Source: Phyllostachys edulis (lineage: Eukaryota > Streptophyta > Magnoliopsida > Poales > Poaceae). From it: 64,000 nt of DNA. Made by a program: the position numbers and the translations under genes. Shown here one piece after another: positions 34,090 to 45,605 of the stretch. Under the pieces are notes generated by a model. The model was not told where the DNA came from. It ran no database searches and worked only from the letters and a program-made list of their open reading frames with translations. Every line of letters begins with the position of its first letter. Within the stretch, counting starts at the first letter, position 1. Location: positions 4,094,834-4,158,833 of the forward strand of contig CM070561.1 of assembly GCA_036346405.1 (NCBI GenBank), read 5' to 3'.

Positions 34090-35160
34090 CGTAGAAAAAA
34101 ATGTTTCATACTGTTCACAGCGATGTTGCAATTTTTCAATGCATTTTTTTCAGATATTTTGTTTTTTAATTTATGATATTGTAACCATTGTCCTATTATT
34201 GTCTACGTACGTATGTACGTATCCTTTCTGTTCCAATGTAACTCTATATATACGTGTGTGTATATACCAAGAGTGCAAGTATCCCACCTCCGTTCTTCCT
34301 CATGCGCGCTGGGTTGGTTTTGTGTTATGTTCGAGCAAAGATGGTCCATCATGTACTCGTTTAAGAAAGAAAAAAGTCCCGTGCCGTAAGCCGGCTATTT
34401 GACACCTCTATTGGGATACACGCTTTTCTCTGCACGTGGGTCTCACGCCAACTCCATGGGAAGTGCCACTTTGGTGGCAACACACGTATATACACGCTCA
34501 CTGAAAAAGTCGGAGATTTTACACTGGGCTTGAACCGTACAGGTGGAGCCTCCACCCGTATGTCCACTCTCTAGTGGCTCCTATACTATATACTATATTA
34601 AAGACAGATTATTGTACACAATATCTATTAGATTGTCTCTTATTGATCTGAACACTTTATAAACGATTACCATCCTACATTACATTGTACATGCACTTTA
34701 TTAGATTATCAAAATATTCTTTCTATTAACGCGAAGCTACGCAGCTGATTCTGCGTATTCTCGGAAAAAAAAACAGCACAATATTTTCTCCGGTTCACTG
34801 TACTTGCCAGTGAGGTTATGTGGCCACCTAACCAGACACCGATGGTGGTTTTACCATGCACTGAAGGGCACAAACCGTATCCGATCATCATCAGAGTTCG
34901 GAATTGCAATTTTTTCCTTCCAAAATGTACGGCAATTCCCATTTAAAATAACCGGAGAAATGTAACTAGACAAAACTACAAAAGGAGATAGAGTACTCAA
35001 AACGGGCCGCAAACTTTAACGTGCTTTTACGCTGGGTCGGCCCACTTAAGCCCAGAATTGCTCGTCCAATCATCCTTGAAAACTGACACGACGATTTCCA
35101 TCTCGTCTCATCTTCTCCATCTCGTTCTGAATTCGAACTCCTGAGCGCGAGAATCCCGCA
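34090..35160. other. No recognised gene
   Basis: Mixed intergenic sequence. A TATATATACGTGTGTG stretch lies near 34245. A GGTCGGCCCACTTAAGCCCA element near 35036 resembles the TGGGC promoter boxes of plant genes. Confidence 0.3.
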
Positions 35161-35252
35161 ATGACATCGTCCATTTGCCCGCCCTCCTTCTCGCCGCACT
35201 CCCCTCCTGCCATCCTCGCCTCGTCTCCGCCGTCCGATGCAGCGCAGTCACC
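35161..35252 (+). other. Possible first exon of an unidentified gene fragment
   Basis: ATG at 35161 follows a GC-rich leader and GGCCCA boxes. The frame reads MTSSICPPSFSPHSPPAILA, and a CACCG/GTAACC donor follows at 35253. The Ser/Pro-rich start looks like a transit or low-complexity N terminus. No downstream exon was recognised before the copia fragment at 36.5 kb, so this may be a gene remnant or chance. Confidence 0.25.
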
Positions 35253-35384
35253 GGTAACCAACGCACTGCAAAGCTCTTGTTTTTGTCGTTCGGCGCTGAG
35301 CTGCTGGGTGAGAATAAGGTTACTGACCTACCCCTTTGGTGAGAAGCCTTCTCTGATGTGCAGCATTGTTTTCAGATTTTAAGA

Positions 35385-36475
35385 GCATGATTAATTGGTT
35401 GTGGGTAAAGGCCGTGCTAAAGTATCTCTTTATCTAATCAACAATCATTACATCCAAAGACCATGGAGTGACATAATTATGTATCTTAAATTTTTAGCTG
35501 ACTAGGAGATGGTATTTGGTCAATTGATTACAGATGCAACATACAACACTTGCTTCAGTTAAGTATCCTTCTAGTAGTAGTTACATTTCCTTAGCTCCAA
35601 GCAAATTAAGAGGGAGGAAAACTCGGAGAACAAACGAAACAAATCACGAAATACGAGAATCTTGCATTGTTTTTTAAGTGATTTTGGTACTACATTGTAA
35701 AAAAAGGTTCTACCTTGATTTCAGGCTCTGGCAAGCGTTGTGTTTTGAAGATAATCTTCTACAAGTATGACAAGAAGTTAGGCATCCTTAAACAGATGTA
35801 TGATTAGAAACCCACTGTTTAAGTTGTTTGGGTGAAACAATTGCTCAACAAACTGGCAAATTCTTGCTGAATCAAAGTACCAGACAGTTTTTCCTTGTCT
35901 TTTTTGGTTTCCCAAAAAAAAAAAAATCGTCGTCTTTTCATTGCAGCATGCAACTGAACATGTGGTGAAGGAATAGATTAGTAGAAGCCTGCTCCAGTTC
36001 GTAGCTGCTTGAGAGCACAAGAGCTCGTAGGACAAAGGAGCATTAAACAACAACAATTATGGAGTTGGTAGTGTTATACAGAGACTTGTGTGGTACCCCA
36101 CCATATTCTGCATGTGAGGCGGGGGTATAAGAGATGGGTGTTTTGGCAGGAGACTAAATGACTATTCCTTTCGGCTTTCCTATTTTAATCGATCATTATG
36201 GCACCAACTTCTGAGGCTCTCAATAGAGAGATTTATAAATCCTTTATATTTGTTTGTTTTGAGCCTAACTAGTTCATTGCTTCAGGTGAAAGCACCGGGA
36301 AGGGATTGCTTTAATTTGGCTGGTAGTTCTGGATATAAATAACAAGGTTTCTGTGGATTTTTTTGGGAATAATCGTGTGTCTTTGGTAGGATCCTCACAC
36401 CTTTTATTTATAATCTAAATATTGAATCTGACTCTAACACAACATTAAATCCGACTTTATATCAATCATACTCAT
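35385..36475. other. No recognised gene
   Basis: AT-rich, intron-like or intergenic. The last 200 bp (36250-36470) may be LTR sequence of the minus-strand copia fragment that follows, since they directly adjoin its RNase H end. Confidence 0.3.
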
Positions 36476-36479
36476 CTTG

Positions 36480-37335
36480 TTACATATCGTAGCACTCTCG
36501 CTAGGACCTAAACTTTTAGTGAAACCGTCAGTTAACTATTCACCAAACTTGACATACTCCAACTTCAACATCCTACCATCGAGTTTTTTCTTGATGAAGA
36601 GCCTACCAATCTCAACATGCTTGGTACAATTATGCTGTACTGTATTGTTAGCAATGTTGATTACAGATTTATTGTCGCAATGCAACACCAAGAGATTATT
36701 CTTCTATACCTGAAGCTCAGACAATAAACCATTCATCCATATCATTTCACTCACACTCAACGCCATTGCTCTGTACTCTGCCTCTGCAGTTGATTGAGCC
36801 ACAACCTCGTGCTTCTTGCTCCTTTATGACACAAGGTTACCTCCCCACAAATATGCAATATCCAGAGGTAGACCTGTCATCCACATTGCTTGCCCAATCA
36901 GCATCATAATACCCTTCCACATTCAGGTATTGATTCTTCCTGAACCAAAGGCCTTTCCTAGAGCTACTCTTCAAATACCGCAGGATTCGATAGACAACAT
37001 CCATGTGTCCTAATCTAGGATTATACATATATCGACTAACTACACTCATTGCATATCAAATATCAGGTCTTGTATGGCACAAATAGATGAGACGCCTAAC
37101 AAGCCTTTGATAAGCTTCCTTGTTAACTGAATCTCCCGACTCAACACATAGCTTATGATTCCTATCAACAGGTGAAGCAATAGGGCGGCACCCAAGCATA
37201 CTTGTTTCTGCCAGCATGCGAGGACCCGAAAAATTTGGCTTGTGATGCTTAACCATCCACTTGGTCCTAGCATCGCAAACAAAATATCCTGTACCTCGAG
37301 ATACATGTACTTCCCAAGAACTTGCAGTACACATA
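36480..37335 (-). pseudogene. Ty1/copia reverse transcriptase end and RNase H
   Basis: Minus strand reads AETSMLGCRPIASPVDRNHK, then EAYQRLVRRLIYLCHTRPDI, MYNPRLGHMDVVYRILRYLK, YYDADWASNVDDRSTSGYC (first RNase H Asp region), STAEAEYRAMA-equivalent sequence and a HCDNKSVINIANN-like block. This is the RT thumb and RNase H of a copia element distinct from the other three copies in the window. Several frameshifts. The upstream part is cut at 37336, where long-LTR sequence begins. Confidence 0.85.
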
Positions 37336-38266
37336 CCCCTTTACAAAATTATGCATCAATTCCAGTCCACACATAGAACCGAAGCACAACTAAGCAAACC
37401 AAAAGACATACATAATAGAGATATTACAAAAGGGGCCGACCGGCCAAATAACAGCTAAAGAGATAAATAAACAGCGGAAGCAAAAGCCATAAGATGGCGA
37501 TAAACAAGAGCCAATTAGTGTGCCTTTAACCCACAAGGCAACCAATCGGCCGCTAACCTAGTCGTCAAACCCACCAAGACAACACAAAAGTGGATCCTTG
37601 GGGATCGACTTCCTCCTCTGCAACATTTAGTTAAGCAAAGCAAATGAGTACAAAATGTACTCGCAAGACTTACGTAGGGTAACGACCTATACATAGCTAC
37701 ATGCAAGCCGATTTAAGTGGAGGAGGCTCTAGACTCATTTTCAAAGATAAAGCAAGTTTTCATTTGCAATAATGTAATAGATTTAAAGCGCTTTTACAAT
37801 CTATTTTTATTTGACAAAAACAATGAGATACAAGTAACAATAATAAAAACATCACCGAAGTGGCTAACCCAATAGCCACCACAACAATAGCATGAATTCC
37901 CCATTCATACCACCCACATCAAGTTTTAATTAAATGTTATAGTCTAGTTCTTGCACGACCTTACTAAGCATGTCCATAACCTAGGACGAGGCTATTCGAA
38001 TAGTTTAAACCCTACAGGGGTGTACCAATGTACCCACACGTCAGACCGCCTTTGTTGCCACTAGATCAAGCACACTTTCGAAGGTATGCCGGCAAGGCTA
38101 AGTTCTACGAGACATTTTCAATATTGGGTATTAACTACGAGTCGCCCTAAGACAAAACTCCTCCAATGTGGGTTTCCATGCTTAAATTACGCTACTCTGA
38201 TTATCAATAGGTGATTTAGATGCAACATATGAACTAGTAGGCAACAAAATTCTTTCAAAACATTAA

Positions 38267-39753
38267 GGAAAAAGTCCATATTACACCCCTGAACTTTGCA
38301 ATTTGCATAGAGTCCAAAATACCCCCTAAACTACAAAACTGTTTGGTTTACACCCTCCAACTCCGAAAACCATGTCACCCGACCCCCTCGGGACGAAACC
38401 AGCTGGTTTTGGTCCTAGCTGGCATCCACGTTGGCTGGTTTCGTCGCGTCAGCGCCCACTTAAAACACCGCATGTCTCGGCCGTCTGCACCAACTGTTTA
38501 TTCAGCACCAAACATTGGTCAACACTGAAGCCTATCATCATAGCAGTCAAGCTAGCACCATGTTTGGGGACACGGCACTGCACACCATCGAGGACTACCG
38601 CGGCATCATCTAGCTCCTCAGCGATGGCACCATCGTTCGCTCCGACGCCGCTGTCCTTCACCGCCGAAGCGCTTCCTCGACGCCCCAGCGTCCGGTGGAA
38701 GGACGTCGTGTACGACGGACGACGAGCTCAAGCTCGCATGTATAGGCCGATCATGCCATATTCGCCGCCGGTGGCGACGACAAGAAGCCGCCGGTGCTCG
38801 TGTACTTTCACGGCGGCGGCTTCGCCTCGGCACATTCGAAAGCAGCAACTTCCACTCCTACTAACTCCGCCTCGCGTCGGAGCTCCTGTCATTGTGTTTC
38901 CACGGACTACCGCCTCGACCGAAAAACCTTGCCTCCCGCCGCCATTGAAGACACTGCACTTGTCTTGTCTCGCCGCGTAGTCAAGCTTTGCTCAAGACGG
39001 GCGGCGACATCGCTCGCCGAATCAACCGATTTTGCCCGCATGTTCATCGCCGCGAGTTGGCGATCGCGAACATGGCCCATCACGTCGCGAAGACGATTTG
39101 GCTCGAGCAACTCGCCCTTGACCCATTGTGCATCGCCGGTATGTGCCGCTGACACCGTTCTTTGGCGGGCCGAGCGTCTTGCATTGAGGTCGACCCACCG
39201 CCGGCATGCTCTACACGCCGAGATGTCCGACAAGCGATGGCGCCAATCACTTCCGGTGGGGGCAAGTAGGGACCACCGTTGGTGAACCCGTTTTCGATAC
39301 CACCACGAGCCCGTGGGCTTCCCGCTAGTGCTCGTCACGGTGGCCGGGCGTGACATTCTCTGTGACCGTGTGTTGGGCTACGCAGCAAAGCTGAAGGAGA
39401 TGGGGAAGCCGGTATAGCTCGTCACCTTCGAGGGGGAGCAACATGCGTTCTTTGCCCTCCAACCATGGGGCGAGGCAGCCAATGAGTTAATCCGAGTCGT
39501 GCAGCGGTTTGTCCTCAAAGACATCGGTGTCGAGTCCAACTAAGGCGAATCGGTCGGTGCGGATGGCTGGTGCTTGGTCTGAATTTGTATTTGCCAACGT
39601 GGATGCCAGCTAGGACCAAAACCAGCTGGTTTCGTCCCGAGGGGGTCGGGTGACATGGTTTTCGGAGTTGGAGGGTGTAAACCAAACGGTTTTGTAGTTA
39701 GGGGGTATTTTGGACTCTACGCAAAGTTTAGGGGTGTAATATGGACTTTTTCC
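38267..39753 (+). mobile_element. Non-autonomous MULE carrying a gene fragment (Pack-MULE)
   Basis: 1487 bp. Long terminal inverted repeats (38267-38435 and 39593-39753, start GGAAAAAGTCCATATTACAC) are about 90 percent alike by eye. A perfect 9-bp target duplication AAACATTAA (38258-38266 and 39754-39762) is diagnostic for Mutator-like elements. The interior is a carboxylesterase pseudogene and contains no transposase. Movement would have needed a transposase supplied from elsewhere. Confidence 0.92.
38560..39543 (+). pseudogene. Plant carboxylesterase (CXE, alpha/beta hydrolase) captured in a MULE
   Basis: Starts at ATG 38560 (MFGDTALHTIEDYRGII, stop, LLSDGTIVRSDAAV), as in plant CXE/GID1-type hydrolases. 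The oxyanion-hole motif is in VLVYFHGGGFASAHS (about 38794-38838). TDYRL and LPPAAIEDT follow in shifted frames. The C-terminal part VLVTVAGRDILCDRVLGYAA...GEQHAFFALQPWGEAANEL carries the catalytic His and the usual Asp region, and ends at TAA 39541-39543. Start and end are in the same frame, but the middle, including the expected GDSAG nucleophile region, is scrambled by indels. Stops lie after RGII and in KPV*LV. The near full-length, apparently intronless copy is typical of family members, many of which lack introns. Host enzymes hydrolyse ester substrates; this copy is inactive. Confidence 0.85.
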
Positions 39754-39947
39754 AAACATTAATCACCTTTAATTGGTTTCATATCAAAGTGATCAAAAGA
39801 ATGTACAAAAGATTATTCACCAAAAACATGTAATCTCAATTCAGCAAACTTGTCACAATTTATGCATTTTCAATTAACATAGAACGTGCTATATACACTA
39901 TAATCTCCAATCAAATTGAATTTATAAGTGTATGCGTAGCTACTAAC

Positions 39948-40955
39948 TTATGATTTTAAACATGCAATTTCATAAACTCTCCCTGTCACACCAGATAGCT
40001 CTACAGGTTCATCGAACATGATATAACATAAAGAATTGTTGGGGGATATTCTAGTAGGAACTTCCTTATGAGTAATCAATTCCACATTATGTAAATTAAG
40101 TTCATTAAATTCAGAACATGGAACACAAGAGTTCTTACTTTTACTCACCTTTTCTTGATGAACGACCAATTCAACACCAATATTGTTACCTTTATCGACC
40201 TCCTCAATTAATGTAGGCATTGTAGGTATCATGTATTCATGATGTAACCATGGGGACAACAAGCATTATACCTTCACCCATGGCTATCTCATGTTTCTTC
40301 TCAAATGGTGCGGGTTGTGTAGCGTTCAGCTCCTCATCTTCTTGGTCAACCTACATAATGTGAGAAACAACACTAGAAGTAGAGAGTAAGTCGTTAGTTT
40401 CATACATAATCTCACTTATCCTATCATCTACTTCTCTCTTTTCTTGTGGTGTATCTCTCATACTCTCAATTTGCATGCTCTCAACCTCACATATGGTGGA
40501 ATCACACACCACTCTATATATCACTCTAACTCAATTTGGCTATGTGGCTCTCATCCTCACATGAGTTTTGATGCATCTCATTCTCGAAAGATCATGGGCC
40601 AGCAACAATACAATTACCATCAATCACGACCTCCTCATGTATCATGGGTAGCGATGGGACATCACTACTCATCACCTTGGTCGAAGGGAAAGTCCCATGC
40701 TCGACCGTATTCTCATGTGACACACTAGTAGAAGAATAAGAACTAAAGTGCCAACTCAGATTGCACTGCGGTGTATGCCTGTCCTTAATTCTCTCCTCTC
40801 CTCCACAACATATTTCACAAGATCATGCATACTACCATCATATTTCAAACGAGCAATAGTAGCAATCTTAGAATTCAAACATTCTTTAAAAAAACCTCTT
40901 CTCTACTACCCTCCATCCAACATGACATTGGCATGAAGGAGAGCACGCTTCAGAT
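39948..40955 (-). pseudogene. Ty3/gypsy gag, C-terminal portion (upstream part at 47080)
   Basis: Minus reading continues the gag interrupted at 47080: LKRALLHANVMLDGG, then RGFFKECLNSKIATIARLKY and DGSMHDLVKYVVEERGEL, matching the end of a gypsy gag domain. A long acidic/Ser tail follows (MRDTPQEKREVDDRISEIMY, later LSGVTGRVYEIACLKS, stop at 39948) that I do not recognise as a domain. Several stops. No protease or RT follows; long-LTR sequence comes next. Confidence 0.65.
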
Positions 40956-41229
40956 TGTCGGACCCCAAATTTGGTGCTTGGGATTCACTGTGCATAAGGT
41001 GTCATTCCCTGGATTAGTAGCTGACAAGCACAGTTATAATTAAGTTCACTCGCATAACTACGGAAGCTCACAACAAACACACATTTGGGTTCTTAGCCGC
41101 GACCACATTTGGACATGAAGGACATCTGGGAAGGTCTTAAAGAGGGTCCTGGGTGGGGTTCCCGGGGAGGTCCTAAGAGCCCAGGGTGGTCCCGAGGGGG
41201 GGGTCCTAAGGAGGTCTTGTGACATCTGG

Positions 41230-42358
41230 AAGTGATCTTTAGACCATATAGGGGTGGTCGTGAGACAGCTGGTTGTGGTCTTAAACCATCCAGAGGTGGC
41301 GTGGGACATCTGGTAGTGATCTTGGACTATCTAGGGGTGGTCGTGAGACATTGGGTTGTGGTCTTAGACCATCTAGGGGTGGTCGTGAGACATCTAGTTG
41401 TCATCCTAGACCATCTAGAGGTGGTCCTAAGACATCTGGTAGTAGTTTTAGACTATCTGGGAGTGGTCGTGAGACATCTGATTGTTGTCTTAGACTATCT
41501 GGGATGGTCGTGAGACATCTGGTTGTTGTCTTAGACCATCTGGAGGTGGTCCTGAGACATCTGGTAGTGGTCTTAGACCATCTAGAGTTGGTCCTGAGAC
41601 ATCTAGTGGTGGTCTTAGACTATCTCAGGGTGGTCTTGAGACGTATGATTGTGGTCTTAGACCATCCGGGGTGATCGTGAGACATCCGATTGTTGTCTTA
41701 AACTATCTAGGGTGGTTGTGAGACATCTGGTTGTTGTCTTAGACCATCTGGAGATGGTCCTGAGATATCTGGTAGTGGTCTTTGACCATCTAGAGTTGGT
41801 CCTGAGACATCTAGTGGTGGTCTTAGACTATCTAGGGATGGTCTTGAGACGTATGGTTATGGTCTTAGACCATCTAGAGGTGGTCGTGAGACAGTTGGTA
41901 GTGATCTTAGACCATCTAGAGTTGGTCCTGAGACATCTAATGGTGGTCTTAGACTATCTAGGGGTGGTCTTGAGACGTATGGTTGTGGTCTTAGACCATC
42001 TAGAGGTGGTCGTGAGACATCTGATGGTTGTCTTAGACTATGTGGGGTGGTCGTGAGACATCTGGTTATTGTCTTAGACCATCTGGAGGTGGTCCTGAGA
42101 CATCTGGTAGTGGTCTTAGACCATCTAGAGTTGGTCCTGAGACATCTAGTGGTGGTCTTAGACTATCTAGGGGTGGTCCTGAGACATATGGTTGTGGTGT
42201 TAGACCATCTAGAGGTGGTCATGAGACATCTGGTAGGGGTCTTAGACTGCCTAGAGGTGATCATGAGACATCTGGTTGTGGTCTTAGACCATCTAGAGGT
42301 GGTCGTGAGATAGCAGGTAGTGGTCTTAGACTATCTAGGGGTGGTTGTGCACAACTGA
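41230..42358. repeat. 42-bp tandem array, about 27 units
   Basis: Unit GGTGGTCGTGAGACATCTGG TTGTGGTCTTAGACCATCTAGA (split here for length). Each unit contains the perfect palindrome TGGTCT-T-AGACCA. Because 42 is divisible by three, the plus frame is open with a 14-residue period (VVVRHLVVVLDHLE) over four overlapping frames. Subtypes (AGTTGGTCCTGAG, AGGTGGTCGTGAG) alternate, giving a 126-bp higher-order pattern in the middle of the array. Confidence 0.9.
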
Positions 42359-42980
42359 TCGTGGACCTTACTTAATATGTGCAGTACTTGATATGAACAA
42401 TGCAAGCCCATAATATGTTACATAAAGATCTGGCCGTGCGGCCAACTGTTTACAAAAGCATCACTTAGGCAAGAGTTTTACAAAAGTCAAGAGTACAGAA
42501 TAGAAGGCAAGTGCGGAAGCAAAACAAGTTGTAGTGGATCCATTCACTCGCCCACGAACAAGCGATCGGGGTCCCGGCCTAAGCTTGATTATCATCACCA
42601 CCATCCGGTTCATCCTCCGTGAAGTATGGTAGGGTCTTGATCGCCAGTGCGAAAAGATTATATTGGCGAGCTCGAGTACACAACCGCACTCATGAGCCAA
42701 CCCACAATGCAGTTCTTATAGATGCAAGACTAGTCAAGGGAGGTTCAGAGTTCTTTTATTTGCACAAAGCCAAGTTTGAATTAAACTAAATTAGAAAAAT
42801 CCTGAGACCTAGCATTTTAACAAATCTGTTTTCATAAATGAGTTTTCATTTGAAAGTACTAGTGGAGGTCCCACCTCCTATACCATTGAGTGGCTCCATC
42901 CACCCAATGCTCGGGCTATCCCGTAATTACCACTGGTCTCTGACCAGGCCTTTCCCAAATCCCTAGGGTCCCACCCCAGC

Positions 42981-43774
42981 TGACGAGGATCTAGTAATCC
43001 TCATTTTATCTTTTATCTATAATTCTTATTATGGGTAAATATGATGTCATGTGGTCCCTAGGTATACCCCTTATACTTACAAGGGAGAAGCCTACCAGGT
43101 GGTCGTAAGTTCTTCTACGACCACCCCCATAGTCGTAAGTCTTGCTACGACTACCCTATGGTCGTAAGTTCTTCTACGATCACTATCCAGTCGTAAGTTA
43201 TTTTACGACTACCTCATAGTCGTAAGCTCTTCTATGACCAGGTCAGCCACGACTACCTCATGATCAATAAAACCTACAGATGAGTGGGTCCAATTGATTA
43301 AGGAATCCAAGCAGTCAGTATACGCTGTTATTATACGAAGTAATAGTACGTAATACCCCATTATCTCTGACAAGTAACTGCCAGGCGGTGTGAAGGAGTT
43401 ACCACTCCGATGATTACTGCAAACATGCGCCCGTTACTGGATTTGATAAGGCGCCTCTTCATCAGGAGAAAACGGCTATTCCTTCACGACTATATAAAGG
43501 CAGCAGCCAGAGAGGGAAAAGGGGCGATCGGAGGAGACAACAAGCAATCAGGAAGACAGCTAGACACTATCTTCTGTAATAGCCTTAGTCTTTTCTCCCG
43601 ATTATACGAAACACACTCAATACCATACACACACAGGAGTAGGGTTGTTATTCTCTCTGGAGAAGGCCTGAACCTGTATAAAAATACCCGTGTCAATCTC
43701 TTTGCGTGATTCTATTCTAGGAGACCCCCCGAATCAAACAATCTTTACGTAAGATCGGTTCTAAAACACCGACA
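42981..43774 (+). mobile_element. Solo LTR, Tat-type gypsy family, second copy
   Basis: 794 bp, TGACGAGGATCT to CACCGACA, with a perfect 5-bp duplication CCAGC (42976-42980 and 43775-43779). TATATAAAGGC box near 43491. Hairpin array at 43100-43245. Same family as 19366-20145 and inserted in a different long LTR, in opposite relative orientation. Confidence 0.92.
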
Positions 43775-44989
43775 CCAGCTTTCCCTTTTCATCACAAATG
43801 GTCTTGTAGAAAATGAAAGCTATATCTAGCAAGTTCTCAGCATCGCTCTTGACCGTGAGCACGGCTATCATGATAGTTTTCTTACTCTGTAGAGTTCACA
43901 CACTTTACCCACAAGAGGTAATCGCCTTGATATACACACACGTTTCCTTGGACATGCGAATCAAGGGGAGATTACCACAAGGCCTTTACAATGCCCATTC
44001 CTCGACGCAACCCCACCCACTAAGGTTTCCACCGCCCGGTGCCAAGCACTTCTAGGAGACCCCCTCTTGCACCATGTGGTTTCTCTGTGGCTCCCTTTCC
44101 CCTTTACCCACGCCACATTCCTCCAATGGTGAGGCCACGCCGAGGTGAGCAAATTAGTTGGCCAGGTCGTACCCATAATGGACTTGTGGTTGCACTGTTT
44201 TTGCATGAGAGGCCATCACAAGATTCGGTCCTTACTTGACCAGTATGGTACATCCACATACCAACATCTTCTCGTGCCCGGACCAACCCTTCTTTCCAAC
44301 CGCCTAATCGAAAATAGTTTTTAGGTTTTGTTTGTTTTAAAATAACCATTTACCTCAACATACCAGCCAGGCTCCCAGCCTTGCTGCCCAAATCATTTTC
44401 CGAAGTTTTTAATGATTGCGGTTGGACAATTTAATACCCGCATGACATTGTATCTAAGCAAGGCTAAGCATGACACTTAGATACGGACTTAGTAACTAGT
44501 ATGTAATCTATTAAGTCTAGGGTGACAAAAGATAGTGTCCAAGTTCAAGGGTTGGAAGTTTATACACAAGTATATGTTAGGGCATTAACTACGATCTAGA
44601 CCAATTTAGTTTGATAAAACGTAGCAATGTAGTTTCATAATTTAAAGCAACATAATTTGCAAAAAGTGGGTGCAACATGGTCAAAGGATTGACTCGCCTT
44701 GTTCAGAGTGCTGCTGATCGTGACCCTGATCAATGAACGGTTCTTCAATTGCCTCAGCTTCTATAATCGCCAAACAAACAGAATGGAAAATAAGCATATA
44801 CTCAACCTCAAATCGTATTCAATATGCAAAGAACTCCAAATAATGCATGGTCATAGATTAGAAATATGAGACCAGCACAGATGAAAACTCAGTGGTCGTC
44901 GGACCTGTGGTGGTCGTAGAAACTAGTGTGTTTCTAAAAGGATACGACAGGGATGTCGTGGAAGTACTATAACTAGGGAAAGTCGTGGA

Positions 44990-45605
44990 AGTACTGTGAC
45001 TTGGGGAGGTCCTGGAATCACTGTAGCTAGGGGAGGTCTTGGAAGCCATTACTGGGGAGGTCTTGGAAGCCATACTGTGGGAGGTCTTGAGAGCGTCACG
45101 ACCAGAAGAGGTCGTGGGAGCGCTACGACTTGAGGAGGTCATGCGAGTGTTATGACCAGAAGAGGTCGTGAGAGCGCTACGACTTGAGGGGGTCGTGCGA
45201 GTGTTATGACCAGAGGAGGTCGTGAGAGCGCTACGACTTGAGGAGGTCATGCGAGTGTTATGACCAGAGGAGGTCGTGAGAGCGCTACGACTTGAGGAGG
45301 TCGTGTGAGTGTTATGACCAGAGGTCATGAGAATGCTATGACTTGAGGGGGTCGTGCGAGTGTTACGACCAGAGGAGGTCGTGAGAGCGCTACGACTTGA
45401 GGAGGTCGTGTGAGTGTTATGACCAGAGGAGGTCGTGAGAGCGCTACAACTTGAGGAGGTCGTGCGAGTGTTAGGACTAGAGGAGGTCGTGAGAGTGCTA
45501 CGACTTGAGGGGGTCGTGCGAGTGTTACGACCAGAGGAGGTCATGAGAGCGCTACGACTTGAGGAGGTCGTGCGAGTGTTATGACCAGAGGGGTGGTCTT
45601 TGCAA
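44990..45605. repeat. 54-bp tandem array, about 9-10 units
   Basis: Unit GAGGTCGTGAGAGCGCTACG followed by ACTTGAGGAGGTCGTGCGAG and TGTTATGACCAGAG. It contains ACGAC-TTGAGGAG-GTCGT and ACGACC-AGAG-GAGGTCGT hairpin arms. The minus strand is open through 44858-45940 (360 codons) with an 18-residue period (TTSSGHNTRTTSSSRSAL). That frame is repeat-driven and Ser/Thr-rich. Confidence 0.85.

Larger units (their letters stand above)
37337..39947 (-). repeat. Long-LTR fragment, minus orientation, split by a Pack-MULE
   Basis: 37337-38266 plus 39754-39947. In reverse orientation it has blocks shared with the other long LTRs: AAACTATTCGAATAGCCTCGTCC, TTATGGACATGC, GCGAGTACATTTTGTACTC, and TTGCTTCCGC. 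The upper limit is uncertain because it runs into the gag tail at 39948. It was already present when the MULE inserted at 38267. Confidence 0.5.

Noticed and set aside
40724..40740. CACTAGTAGAAGA, resembling a CACTA transposon terminus
   Set aside because: It is the reverse complement of gypsy gag coding sequence (SSTSVSHEN region) and has no partner end or 3-bp duplication.
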